Source of the DNA: Tenacibaculum sp.
GTDB taxonomy: Bacteria > Bacteroidota > Bacteroidia > Flavobacteriales > Flavobacteriaceae
DNA length: 64,000 nucleotides
Direction: 5' to 3'
Assembly (NCBI GenBank): GCA_022448525.1
Contig: JAKVCX010000008.1
Span: 186,001-250,000 of the forward strand
The first letter of the stretch is position 1; each line of letters starts with the position of its first letter. Below are positions 43,256 to 51,843 of the stretch, in pieces. The position numbers were made by a program, and so were the translations under genes. The notes below the pieces were generated by a model, which saw only the letters and a list, made by a program, of their open reading frames with translations, made no database searches and had not been told where the DNA came from.

Positions 43256-44788
43256 ATGGCAGGCGGTAAACAATCTCCAAGGCAAAAGATGATTAACCTT
43301 ATGTATCTTATCTTCATTGCGATGTTAGCAATGAACATGAGTAAAGAGGTATTATCAGCTTTTGGTTTGATGAATGAAAAGTTAGCAGTTGCAAATGAAA
43401 AGGCAGCTGAACAAAATGATAAAGCATATACAAACTTAGCGACTAAAGCAGTTGAGCAACCTTTACAGTTTGAAAAGGCGAAAGAGAAAACAGATGCTTT
43501 AAAAGTAAAAGCTGATGAATTCTATGCTTATCTTGAAGATTTGAAGGGTAAAATGACTTCTGATGTAAAAGATAAGACGGATTATGAAACAATGGATAAG
43601 TCTAAGTTCTTAGATGAGTATTTCTTTGTTAGTGGAACAATCACTCCTAAAGGAAAAGAGTTTGTTTCTAAGATGGATGAGTTCAGAAAAGCGGCTTTAG
43701 AAGTTTTGGGAGAAACTGAATTAGCTGGTACAATTAATGATCGTTTCGATACAAGTCCAGTTACAAATAAGGATGAAATTAAAATTAGCTGGTTAAACTA
43801 TCACTACGAAGGGTTTCCTTTAATTGCGTCTTTAACAAAGATAACTCAGATTCAGGCGGACGTAAAAGCTACAGAATCTGATGCATTATCAACTTTATTA
43901 AAAGGAGAGTTAGAAACTGCGGTTTCTATGACAAACTACGATGCAATGGTAGTTTTCGATAAGAACGCTTACTATCCTGGTGAAAAATTATCTGGTAAAA
44001 TTGTATTAGGTAAAAATGATCCAAATTTAACAGCAGAAAAGGTTGTTATTAATGGAGAAGATTGGCCAGAAGATAAGATTAAGGCTGGACAGGTTATCTT
44101 AGATGGTCCTGCTGGTTCTGTAGGAGATAGAGATATTAAAGGATCTTTCTTCTTCAAAGAGAATGATTCATTAATTGAAATTCCAATTAAAGGAGGTTAT
44201 TCTGTAATTCCAAGACCTAATGAAGCGGTTATCTCTGCAGACAAAATGAATGCGGTATATCGTGGATTAGCGAACCCAATGACAATCTCAATGCCAGGAG
44301 TTCCATCAAATAAGGTGAGCGCTTCTGCAACTGGATTAAGAAAAGTTAAGGGTGATAGTTATATCATGACTCCAGGAAAAGGAAATGAAGTTACTATCCG
44401 TGTAACAGGTACTTTACCAGGTGGTACTAAAGTAAGTTCAAACAAGAAGTTTAGAATTAAAGATATTCCACCAGCAGTAGGTGCGGTAAGAGGTCAATAT
44501 GGAACAGTTTCTATGCCAAAAGGTAGTGTAGGAAATGTATCAGTAGGAGCTTTATTACCTGATTTCTTATTCGACTTAAAATTAAAAGTATCTAGTTTTA
44601 AAATTAAAGTTCCTGGGCAACCTGCGGTTCCAGTAACAGGAACAAGAATGTCTTCTAGAGCTAAAGCAGCTATTGCTAAGGCAAGAAGAGGAGATGTTAT
44701 TAATATTTTCGATATCAAGGCTACTGTAGTAGGATCTGGTGCTCCTGTGAAAAGAGTAGTAGGTGTTGGTATCAAAATTACTAACTAA
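43256..44788 (+). CDS. gldM: Gliding motility/T9SS motor protein GldM
   Basis: A 510-residue protein with one N-terminal membrane helix (MINLMYLIFIAMLAMNMSKE) and a long periplasmic part of four beta/alpha domains: a helical first domain (to about 220), then Ig-like domains including YYPGEKLSGKIVLGKND and SIPMKGG-type repeats. It spans the periplasm as a dimer and links the GldL motor to the GldKN ring. 33 nt after gldL. Confidence 0.97.
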   Translation: MAGGKQSPRQKMINLMYLIFIAMLAMNMSKEVLSAFGLMNEKLAVANEKAAEQNDKAYTNLATKAVEQPLQFEKAKEKTDALKVKADEFYAYLEDLKGKMTSDVKDKTDYETMDKSKFLDEYFFVSGTITPKGKEFVSKMDEFRKAALEVLGETELAGTINDRFDTSPVTNKDEIKISWLNYHYEGFPLIASLTKITQIQADVKATESDALSTLLKGELETAVSMTNYDAMVVFDKNAYYPGEKLSGKIVLGKNDPNLTAEKVVINGEDWPEDKIKAGQVILDGPAGSVGDRDIKGSFFFKENDSLIEIPIKGGYSVIPRPNEAVISADKMNAVYRGLANPMTISMPGVPSNKVSASATGLRKVKGDSYIMTPGKGNEVTIRVTGTLPGGTKVSSNKKFRIKDIPPAVGAVRGQYGTVSMPKGSVGNVSVGALLPDFLFDLKLKVSSFKIKVPGQPAVPVTGTRMSSRAKAAIAKARRGDVINIFDIKATVVGSGAPVKRVVGVGIKITN

Positions 44789-44814
44789 GAAAGTAAATTA
44801 AAAAACAATATAGT

Positions 44815-45690
44815 ATGAATTGGAAGCGTTTTTATATGATTATTATGGTTTTAGCTGCATCATATGTTGGTACAGCACAAGCCAATCTATTAAATGCTAG
44901 TAAAGTAGAGGAGATCGGTGTTAAAAATCAGAATGAAATTGATGCTGATGATGACAAGCCATTACCTTACGGGTACATTAGTGACAGAGATGTCCTTTGG
45001 TCAAAGGTTGTTTGGGAGTTCGTTGATTTAAATCAAAAGATCAACTTACCTTATTATTACCCAATTGATACAACAAATACTTCTAATACTAGACGTTCTT
45101 TATTTGATACTTTAATGAAAGGAATCAAAACTGGTAAAATTACTGAGGTTTATGATGATTCATATTTCACTACAAGAATCGGGATGAAGGAAATTAAAGA
45201 GAAAACTTTCAACTTAAGAGAAGTTGACGGAGGTGAAGCTAACGGAGGTTATTCAGATCCTTATTATGTGCAATCTCAAGATATTAAGGGATACTTAATT
45301 AAAGGTATTTGGTATTTTGATAAGCGTCAAGGAGAATTGAAGTACAGAATGTTAGCAATTGCTCCAATGGGTCCTGATGTTCAAGTAATGGGTGTTGAAG
45401 AAATTGAAGATAATGATATCTATGAATTATTCTGGGTTTTCTTCCCAGATGCTAGAGATGTTTTACATGCTTCTAAGGTATTCAACCCTAAGAATTCGGC
45501 CCACCCAATTTCTTATGATAACTTGTTGAACGCTCGACGTTTTAATTCGACGGTTGTGAAAGAAGAGAACCTTTATGGTGACAGAAAGATTTCGGACTAT
45601 ATTAGAGGGAATTCATTATTCCAATTATTAGAAGCTGATAGAATTAAAGAAGGAATACGTAACCGTGAAATGGATATGTGGAACTACTAA
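44815..45690 (+). CDS. gldN: Gliding motility/T9SS ring protein GldN
   Basis: A 291-residue periplasmic protein with signal peptide (MNWKRFYMIIMVLAASYVGT, then AQA). VLWSKVVWEFVDLNQKINLP and YPIDTTN are typical of GldN/PorN, as are YRMLAIAPMGPDVQV and LFWVFFPDARDVLH. Partner of GldK in the ring complex. Last gene of the operon, followed by a terminator. Confidence 0.96.
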   Translation: MNWKRFYMIIMVLAASYVGTAQANLLNASKVEEIGVKNQNEIDADDDKPLPYGYISDRDVLWSKVVWEFVDLNQKINLPYYYPIDTTNTSNTRRSLFDTLMKGIKTGKITEVYDDSYFTTRIGMKEIKEKTFNLREVDGGEANGGYSDPYYVQSQDIKGYLIKGIWYFDKRQGELKYRMLAIAPMGPDVQVMGVEEIEDNDIYELFWVFFPDARDVLHASKVFNPKNSAHPISYDNLLNARRFNSTVVKEENLYGDRKISDYIRGNSLFQLLEADRIKEGIRNREMDMWNY

Positions 45691-45709
45691 TTCTTTTGGA
45701 AATAAAATT

Positions 45710-45735
45710 AAAAGCGCTCTTTTTAGAGCGCTTTT
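45710..45735 (+). terminator. Terminator of gldKLMN
   Basis: AAAAGCGCTCT / AGAGCGCTTTT with TTTT loop and T-run; perfect 11-bp stem. Confidence 0.9.
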
Positions 45736-45750
45736 TTTGTGCATTATAAT

Positions 45751-45758
45751 TATTTTTG
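45751..45758 (+). promoter_or_regulatory. -7 box directly before the FAD oxidoreductase start
   Basis: TATTTTTG matches TAnnTTTG and ends 4 nt before the ATG at 45763, a third case predicting a leaderless mRNA. Confidence 0.55.
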
Positions 45759-45762
45759 AAAC

Positions 45763-46806
45763 ATGAAAGTTGATTATATAGTTGTAGGTTTAGGATTAGC
45801 TGGTTTAGCTTTTATTGAGCAGTTAGAAAAAAATAATAAATCATATGTTGTGTTTGAGGATAATTCTCAGAACTCTTCAAGTGTGGCAGGTGGAACTTAT
45901 AATCCAGTTATCTTAAAAAGATTTACGCCAGTTTGGAATGGACATGAGCAATTAGAGTTTGCTATGCCGTTTTACGATCAAATTTCTAGTAAACTTAAGT
46001 ATGAGTTTGACACTAAATTCAGTACGAAAAAAGTTTTTAATTCAATTGGAGATGAAAATAATTGGTTTGCTGCGTTAGATAAACCGATGCTTTCAATATA
46101 TATGAGTCCTGAAATTTCAAAGGATAGAATTCCTGGAGTAATTGGTGACTTTGGTTTTGGTGAACTTAAAGGAACAGGTAGAATAGATACTAAAGAGTTA
46201 ATAGCATCCTATAGATCACATCTAAAGACAAAAGACTTATTAATTGAAAGAAAATTCATACATGAAAATCTTGATCTTTTTGAGGACAGACTTATTTATG
46301 ATAATTTAGAATCTAAGAGAATAGTTTTTTCTGAAGGTTTTGGATTAAAATTAAATCCATATTTCAATTATTTACCTTTAAATGGAACAAAGGGTGAAAT
46401 TATTACTATTCATGCACCTGAGTTAAAAATTGACTTCTTATTAAAATCGTCTGTTTTTGTGCTTCCACTTGGAAATGATTTATATAAAGTTGGTGCTACG
46501 TTCAACTGGACGGATAAAACACTTGATCCAACCAAAGATGGTAGAGAAGAGTTAGTCGAGAAATTAAAAAAGACTATTTCAGTACCGTTTGAAATCGTTC
46601 ATCAAACTGCCGGTATTCGCCCCACAGTCAAAGATAGAAGACCTCTGGTAGGTAAACATCCAAAATATCCATTATTAAGCGTTTTAAATGGATTAGGTAC
46701 ACGTGGAGTTATGATTGCTCCAACCATCGCTCAAAACCTTTTTAATCATTTAGAAAATGGGGAAGATCTTGATAAAGATATCGATATTAAAAGATTCGAG
46801 TCTTAA
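45763..46806 (+). CDS. FAD-dependent oxidoreductase (DAO family)
   Basis: A 347-residue flavoprotein with N-terminal Rossmann motif (DYIVVGLGLAGLAFIEQLEK, GxGxxG) and the DAO-family C-terminal signature GIRPTVKDRRPLVGKHPKYP, then LNGLGTRGVMIAPTIAQNL. Substrate unknown; related enzymes oxidise amino acids or modify tRNA side chains (MnmC-like C-domain). It is a usual neighbour of gld genes. Its 3' end overlaps the convergent DUF983 gene by 4 bp. Confidence 0.87.
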   Translation: MKVDYIVVGLGLAGLAFIEQLEKNNKSYVVFEDNSQNSSSVAGGTYNPVILKRFTPVWNGHEQLEFAMPFYDQISSKLKYEFDTKFSTKKVFNSIGDENNWFAALDKPMLSIYMSPEISKDRIPGVIGDFGFGELKGTGRIDTKELIASYRSHLKTKDLLIERKFIHENLDLFEDRLIYDNLESKRIVFSEGFGLKLNPYFNYLPLNGTKGEIITIHAPELKIDFLLKSSVFVLPLGNDLYKVGATFNWTDKTLDPTKDGREELVEKLKKTISVPFEIVHQTAGIRPTVKDRRPLVGKHPKYPLLSVLNGLGTRGVMIAPTIAQNLFNHLENGEDLDKDIDIKRFES

Positions 46807-47207
46807 CTCTCGATTTTAGAGTCTTTCTTTTCGTTTATTTCTTTCTTATAACTCACGAAGATATTTATCCAAATAATTCTGGATAAACGTAATGTAAAAG
46901 GAGTTAATAGAAACGAGATAACAATAACAGCAATAAAACTCGTTAATATATCCTGTCCCAACAAAACTTTTGAAATGATGAAAATAGTAACAAATAGAGC
47001 AACTGCAAGAGCATAATTTACGTACATGGCTCCAAAAAAGAAAGATGGTTCCATCATATACTTTAGCTTGCAATGCGAACAATTTTCGTGCAATTCAGTA
47101 ATTTTTGTGAAATTAAACGAGGCTTTATTTTTGAAAAACTCTCCTTCGTGACAACGAGGACATTTATTATTTAGAATGCTGTACAATTTGTTTCCTTTAC
47201 CCAACAT
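46803..47207 (-). CDS. DUF983 family membrane protein
   Basis: A 134-residue protein: an N-terminal CPRCHEGEFF motif and a second Cys pair in ENCSHCKLKY give a zinc-ribbon-like module, followed by MEPSFFFGAMYVNYALAVAL and a second hydrophobic helix pair. This order is diagnostic of DUF983. Function unknown. Convergent with the FAD oxidoreductase and divergent from the ABC-F gene. Confidence 0.88.
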   Translation of the reverse strand: MLGKGNKLYSILNNKCPRCHEGEFFKNKASFNFTKITELHENCSHCKLKYMMEPSFFFGAMYVNYALAVALFVTIFIISKVLLGQDILTSFIAVIVISFLLTPFTLRLSRIIWINIFVSYKKEINEKKDSKIES

Positions 47208-47338
47208 ATATTCTTGTGTTTTTTATCGCTTAAGATGTTCAGTTTTGTAAGTTTGTACAAATTTCCGAAAAATTAAAAGGATTCGATAGGCATTTGGATA
47301 AAATGTGACTATTAAACAATCGTATTTAACAATTAATT

Positions 47339-49258
47339 ATGCTAAACGTACATAACCTAACGGTGTCTTTTATGGGAACGGATTTGTTCTCTGGTATAAC
47401 CTTTAAATTAATAAAAGGTGATCGTGTTGGATTGATAGGTAAAAATGGAGCAGGTAAATCTACTTTATTGAAGGTTTTATCAAAAGATATTGAAAGTAGT
47501 GGAGGAACTTTAGCATTCGATAAAGATGTCAAAATTGGTTTCTTACGTCAGGATATTGATTTTGTTCAGGGAAGAACAATTTTAGAAGAAGCCTATCAGG
47601 CTTTCGAAGAAATTATAGAAATTGAAGGAAAACTAGAAGAAATTAATCAACAACTGGCGGAAAGAACAGATTATGAAAGTGAAAGCTACAATCAACTGAT
47701 TATTGATCTGAATGAACACACAGAAAGATATGAATTATTAGGAGGTTATAACTATCAAGGAGATACCGAGAAAATTCTTCAAGGATTAGGTTTTCAAAGA
47801 GAAGATTTCGATAAGTTAACAGATACTTTTTCTGGAGGATGGAGAATGCGTATTGAATTGGCGAAATTATTACTTCAAAATAATGATATTCTTTTACTCG
47901 ATGAGCCTACTAACCACTTAGATATTGAATCGATTATTTGGTTAGAAAATTTCTTGAAGAACTATTCCGGAGCTATTGTTTTAGTTTCTCACGATAAAAT
48001 GTTTTTGGATAATGTAACTAACAGAACTATTGAAATTTCTTTAGGTCAAATTTATGATTATAAAAAGCCATATTCTAAATACCTAGAACAACGAGCAGAT
48101 ATAAAGGAAAAGCAACTACAAGCTCAAAAGAACCAGGAAAAGGAGATTAAAAGAACTGAGCAACTGATTGAGAAGTTTAGAGCAAAGGCAAGCAAAGCTT
48201 CGATGGCGCAATCGCTAATTAAGAAATTAGATAAAGTTGAAAGAATTGAAGTTGACCAGGATGAAAATGCGGTAATGAATGTTCGATTCGAAATTTCAAA
48301 AGAGCCAGGAAAAATTATTGCAGAGGCTGAAAATGTTTCAAAAAGTTATGGAACTAAAGAGGTTTTAAGAGATGTTAATTTAATGATTGAACGAAATGCA
48401 AAGGTTGCGTTCGTTGGTCAAAACGGACAAGGTAAATCTACTTTGGCAAAAATGATGGTTGGGGAAATTCCTTTTGAAGGAAATTTAAAGTTAGGTCATA
48501 ATGTTGAAGTTGGTTATTTCGCACAAAATCAATCAGAATATTTGCCTCCAGAGAAAACAGTATTAGAAATCGTTGAAGAAGCAGCTAATGATTCGAATAG
48601 AGTTCGAGCGAGAGATATGCTAGGAGCATTTTTATTTAGCGGAGATGCTGTTGAAAAGAAGGCGAAAGTGCTATCAGGAGGTGAAAGAAACCGATTAGCA
48701 CTATGTAAGCTATTAATGACGCCGTTTAACGTTTTAATAATGGATGAGCCTACTAATCACTTGGATATTGCATCTAAAAATGTATTGAAAAAAGCGTTGC
48801 AAAACTTCAATGGAACACTAATTCTAGTATCTCACGATCGTGAGTTTTTACAAGGTTTAGCAAATAAAGTATATGGATTTAAGGATAAAATTATCAAAGA
48901 GTATTTAGGTGATATCGACTATTTCTTAGAACAACATCAAATTGATAATTTAAGAGAAGCTGAAAAGCGAACTGTTTTAAAAGCAGAAAAAGATATAACT
49001 AAAAAAGAGGCATATAAACTTTCGAAAGAGCAGGAAAAAGAACTTAAAAAGTTAAGAAATAGGTCTTCGAAAATTGAAAACTTAATTGCTGATCTTGAGC
49101 AAGAAATTGAAAATATAGATTTAGAATTAGCTCAAAATTATGATGAAGTTTCTTCTCGACCTAACTTTTTTGAAGAATATAAAGCCAAAAAAGCGAAGCT
49201 TGACGATTTAATGATTGAATGGGAAGAAGTTGAAGAAAAAATTTCTACATTTAGCTAA
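47339..49258 (+). CDS. ABC-F family ATP-binding protein
   Basis: A 639-residue soluble protein with two ABC domains and no membrane part. Walker A motifs are GLIGKNGAGKST (33-44) and AFVGQNGQGKST; signature motifs FSGGWRMRIELAKLL and LSGGERNRLALCKLL; Walker B followed by DEPTNHLDI in both halves. The linker (about 240-320) is long and charged; the C-terminal 110 residues form a coiled coil (KEQEKELKKLRNRSSKIENL) as in Uup. ABC-F proteins act on the ribosome or nucleic-acid branch points; the Uup-like C-terminus favours the latter, but no resistance phenotype should be assumed. Confidence 0.92.
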   Translation: MLNVHNLTVSFMGTDLFSGITFKLIKGDRVGLIGKNGAGKSTLLKVLSKDIESSGGTLAFDKDVKIGFLRQDIDFVQGRTILEEAYQAFEEIIEIEGKLEEINQQLAERTDYESESYNQLIIDLNEHTERYELLGGYNYQGDTEKILQGLGFQREDFDKLTDTFSGGWRMRIELAKLLLQNNDILLLDEPTNHLDIESIIWLENFLKNYSGAIVLVSHDKMFLDNVTNRTIEISLGQIYDYKKPYSKYLEQRADIKEKQLQAQKNQEKEIKRTEQLIEKFRAKASKASMAQSLIKKLDKVERIEVDQDENAVMNVRFEISKEPGKIIAEAENVSKSYGTKEVLRDVNLMIERNAKVAFVGQNGQGKSTLAKMMVGEIPFEGNLKLGHNVEVGYFAQNQSEYLPPEKTVLEIVEEAANDSNRVRARDMLGAFLFSGDAVEKKAKVLSGGERNRLALCKLLMTPFNVLIMDEPTNHLDIASKNVLKKALQNFNGTLILVSHDREFLQGLANKVYGFKDKIIKEYLGDIDYFLEQHQIDNLREAEKRTVLKAEKDITKKEAYKLSKEQEKELKKLRNRSSKIENLIADLEQEIENIDLELAQNYDEVSSRPNFFEEYKAKKAKLDDLMIEWEEVEEKISTFS

Positions 49259-49277
49259 ATAATTAAAATTAAGCTAT

Positions 49278-50288
49278 ATGAAAAAGATTATCTTAACACT
49301 AGTGTTATGTAATTTCTTAATTGTTTCAAACGCACAAGAATCATTTAAAAAATTAATAGAAGCTGGAATTGCGAATCATGATTCTGGTAAGTATGAAGAG
49401 GCTATAAAATTCTACAAAAAAGCGCAAGAGATTCAACCGGATTCTGAACTTGTAAATTATGAGATTTCATTGTCCTATTATACAATGAAAAATTATAAAA
49501 AAGCAATAGAATATAGTAGTAAGGTTATAGATAAAGGAGAGAATCATCTTTTACCTGCTTATTTAACCAAGGGGTCTGCGCTTGATATGATAGGTAAAAC
49601 AAAAAAGTCGATAAAGCTTTTTAAAAAAGGAATTAAAAAATTAGGGGATCATTATCTTTTACACTTTAATTTAGCTATAAATTATTTAAAAATAAAAGAA
49701 GATTCGGATGGTGAAAAGCATCTTATAGAAGCAATTAAAAATAATCCATTCCATGCATCCAGTCATTACCACTTAGCTCAAATTCATGACAATAAAATGA
49801 ATAGAGTACCAGCTTTATTATCAAGTTATTACTTTATGTTAATAGAACCAGAATCTATGAGAGCTGATGACATTTATTCAATTATTAAGAAATACCTTGG
49901 TAAAAAAGTAAATAAAGACTCAAAGAATATTACTATTAATTTGAGTTCCAATATAAAAAGTGAGTTTAGCGCAGCAGATTTAATGGTGGCAATGCTACAA
50001 GTTTCTGATACTTTAGAAGAAAATGAAGGCAAGTCGGAAGAAGAAATGTTTGTTAAGAAGACAGACGATTTCTTTAGTATGTTAGGTGAGCTTAAAGAAA
50101 GTGGTAAAAAGTCGAATATCTGGTGGGATTTTTATATCCCTTTTTTTAAGAAACTGGCCGATTCAAATCATATAGAAACCTACTGTAAGTTCATAACTCA
50201 GATTGATTTAAAGTCTAAAAGCTGGTTAGAACAGAATGAGGATAAAATAACTGCTTTTTTTGAATGGTTAAAAAAAGAATTGAAATAA
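49278..50288 (+). CDS. Exported TPR-repeat protein
   Basis: A 336-residue protein with signal peptide (MKKIILTLVLCNFLIVSNAQ). Residues 25-190 contain several tetratricopeptide repeats (HDSGKYEEAIKFYKKAQEIQ, YYTMKNYKKAIEYSSKVID, LHFNLAINYLKIKEDSDGE). The C-terminal 140 residues are a helical domain with DDFFSMLGELKESGKKSN and WWDFYIPFFKKLADS. Function unknown; probably a periplasmic scaffold. It starts 19 nt after the ABC-F gene and ends at a terminator, so the pair may be one operon. Confidence 0.78.
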   Translation: MKKIILTLVLCNFLIVSNAQESFKKLIEAGIANHDSGKYEEAIKFYKKAQEIQPDSELVNYEISLSYYTMKNYKKAIEYSSKVIDKGENHLLPAYLTKGSALDMIGKTKKSIKLFKKGIKKLGDHYLLHFNLAINYLKIKEDSDGEKHLIEAIKNNPFHASSHYHLAQIHDNKMNRVPALLSSYYFMLIEPESMRADDIYSIIKKYLGKKVNKDSKNITINLSSNIKSEFSAADLMVAMLQVSDTLEENEGKSEEEMFVKKTDDFFSMLGELKESGKKSNIWWDFYIPFFKKLADSNHIETYCKFITQIDLKSKSWLEQNEDKITAFFEWLKKELK

Positions 50289-50293
50289 AGATG

Positions 50294-50327
50294 AACGCCT
50301 TATTATTTGTAAGAATAAGGCGTTTTT
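50294..50327. terminator. Intrinsic terminator
   Basis: AACGCCTTATT / AATAAGGCGTT, 9-nt loop and T-run; between the TPR gene and the convergent lipoprotein gene. Confidence 0.85.
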
Positions 50328-50331
50328 ATTT

Positions 50332-50862
50332 TCAACACCCAGTCCCAAAAACTTGGAGGTTTCCATAATGTCGTGCAATGGTAAATGGTGCCTTTTCCGT
50401 GTTAGAATTGGAACCGACTTCAAAGCTAACTTCTCCAGATAATTCAAAATCTTTTTTATTGTTGATTATAATTTGTTGTTCATACATAGTTTTTACTTTC
50501 ATGGTATTCAAAAAACTAGTTGTTTGAGTTTTGTGTTCTTTAAAAACTTCCTTGTTATGATTCATTGTTATAAAAGAATTTTCAGGAAATGATATTATAA
50601 AGTTTCTCGTATACTCTTCATGAGTACTTGGAGATAATAATTCTAGTGTATCGTTCGATTCAATAAAAGTTCTAAGGCGATATGTGTTATTTTCAACTTG
50701 TTCTAATTCAAACCAAATTAAATATGGTTTTACGTTGTTTTTTTGTTGATCTATACTTTCATATTTATCAACTATAGTAATTTTTGCAGTCTTTTCTTTC
50801 TCCTGTTTTTGACTGCATGAGAAAATAAGAAATAACGAAAAGTAAATTAGTAACTTGTTCAT
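50332..50862 (-). CDS. Lipoprotein of unknown function
   Basis: A 176-residue predicted lipoprotein: MNKLLIYFSLFLIFSCSQ, lipid Cys 16. Mature part polar and beta-rich with the segments YLIWFELEQVENNTYRLRTF and SGEVSFEVGSNS; the final residue pair GC ends with a Cys. No family recognised. Divergent from the winged-helix regulator, with which it shares a control region containing four direct repeats, so it is the most likely target of that regulator. Confidence 0.7.
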   Translation of the reverse strand: MNKLLIYFSLFLIFSCSQKQEKEKTAKITIVDKYESIDQQKNNVKPYLIWFELEQVENNTYRLRTFIESNDTLELLSPSTHEEYTRNFIISFPENSFITMNHNKEVFKEHKTQTTSFLNTMKVKTMYEQQIIINNKKDFELSGEVSFEVGSNSNTEKAPFTIARHYGNLQVFGTGC

Positions 50863-50920
50863 ATAATATTGTTTATGTTTCTTTTTTGTTCTGTAAAATT
50901 AAGTGCAAAGCTTTTAAAAA

Positions 50921-50959
50921 GTGTCAAAAAAGTGTAAAACAAGTGTCAATCAGTGTAAA
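50921..50959. promoter_or_regulatory. Four-repeat operator between lipoprotein and winged-helix regulator
   Basis: GTGTCAA (50921), GTGTAAA (50932), GTGTCAA (50943) and GTGTAAA (50953) are spaced 11, 11 and 10 bp. Weaker copies CTGTAAA (50891) and GTGCAAA (50903) lie just upstream. OmpR/PhoB-type winged helices bind direct repeats at 11-bp spacing (PhoB box CTGTCAT-N4), so this fits the regulator encoded immediately downstream. The repeats end about 30 nt before the TTTG-containing -7-like sequence (50977-50984). Confidence 0.65.
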
Positions 50960-50992
50960 ATTTATAGAAAAAGTAGGTTATTTGTAATACCT

Positions 50993-51832
50993 ATGAATAA
51001 ATTAGTTTTTAAAGTACTTCTTTGTACATTATTTCTTTTCTCTTGTAATAAAAGAGAGTCTGATATTCCTAATAAGGTTAAAGTGTCATTAAGAAATGTC
51101 GGACATAAATTATTACTTGCTCAAAAAGATTCAACGTCGTTAGTTTTGCCTGTAAAACAAATTGAAAAATACAAGTATGAACTCTCTTTTGAAAATGGAT
51201 TGCAAATAGAACCAGAAGAACTCGTAAGTTTAATAAATGAAAATTTCAAAAAATCTGAACTTCCACCTCGTTATTTGGTTGAAGTAGAAAACTGTGTAAA
51301 TAATGAAATTGCCTACAGTTTTGAAATGATATTGAACGAGGAAAACTCAATTATTCCATGTTCTGGACGAAACTTGCCAAACGGTTGTTATGTAATTTCT
51401 GTACGCTTTTTACAAGATCAAAATGAAGGTGGAAACTTATTTTATTTAATTATTTCATTACTGCTTTCAGTAGTAGTTTTCGTGATTGTATATTATAAAG
51501 GAAAATTAAAATCAAAGGTTCTAGAAGATTCGAACGATACGCAAAAACTTGGAATTTTTATTTTCTATCCAGAGCAAAATAAATTGGTTAAACAAGCTGT
51601 GGAAATTCCATTGTCAAAAAAGGAATGCGAGTTACTAGCAATATTTATTGAAAAACCAAATCAGATTATCAAAAGAGAAGAATTAACAAAAAAAGTTTGG
51701 GAAGATAATGGTGTTTTCGTTGGAAGAAGCTTGGATACCTATATTTCTAAAATCAGAAAAAAAATAAAAGAAGATACTTCTATTCGATTGGTAAATATTC
51801 ATGGAGTTGGTTATAAATTAGAAGTTGATTAA
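50993..51832 (+). CDS. Membrane-tethered winged-helix (OmpR/ToxR-type) regulator with N-terminal lipoprotein-like signal
   Basis: A 279-residue protein from the ATG at 50993 (the longer frame opens at a GTG within the operator repeats). Order: hydrophobic signal LVFKVLLCTLFLFSCNK with a lipobox-like Cys 18, an exported domain (about 25-145, with conserved-looking Cys residues near 101, 123 and 132), one membrane helix (LFYLIISLLLSVVVFVIVYY, about 149-168), then a cytoplasmic Trans_reg_C winged helix (LSKKECELLAIFIEKPNQII, GRSLDTYISKIRKKI, VNIHGVGYKLEV). Transcription factors of this topology read a periplasmic signal directly. It overlooks its own promoter and the divergent lipoprotein gene. 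Confidence 0.82.
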   Translation: MNKLVFKVLLCTLFLFSCNKRESDIPNKVKVSLRNVGHKLLLAQKDSTSLVLPVKQIEKYKYELSFENGLQIEPEELVSLINENFKKSELPPRYLVEVENCVNNEIAYSFEMILNEENSIIPCSGRNLPNGCYVISVRFLQDQNEGGNLFYLIISLLLSVVVFVIVYYKGKLKSKVLEDSNDTQKLGIFIFYPEQNKLVKQAVEIPLSKKECELLAIFIEKPNQIIKREELTKKVWEDNGVFVGRSLDTYISKIRKKIKEDTSIRLVNIHGVGYKLEVD

Positions 51833-51833
51833 T

Positions 51834-51840
51834 AAGGAGA
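51834..51840 (+). promoter_or_regulatory. SD-like sequence before a GTG start
   Basis: AAGGAGA lies just before the GTG at 51844. The spacing from GGAG to GTG is short (4 nt), so use as an SD is uncertain, but it coincides with the non-ATG start. Confidence 0.35.
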
Positions 51841-51843
51841 ATT

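Noticed and set aside
50921..50992. An extended N-terminus of the winged-helix regulator from a GTG at 50921
   Set aside because: The extra 24 codons are read from the operator repeats and would push the signal sequence inward; the ATG at 50993 gives a normal signal start.
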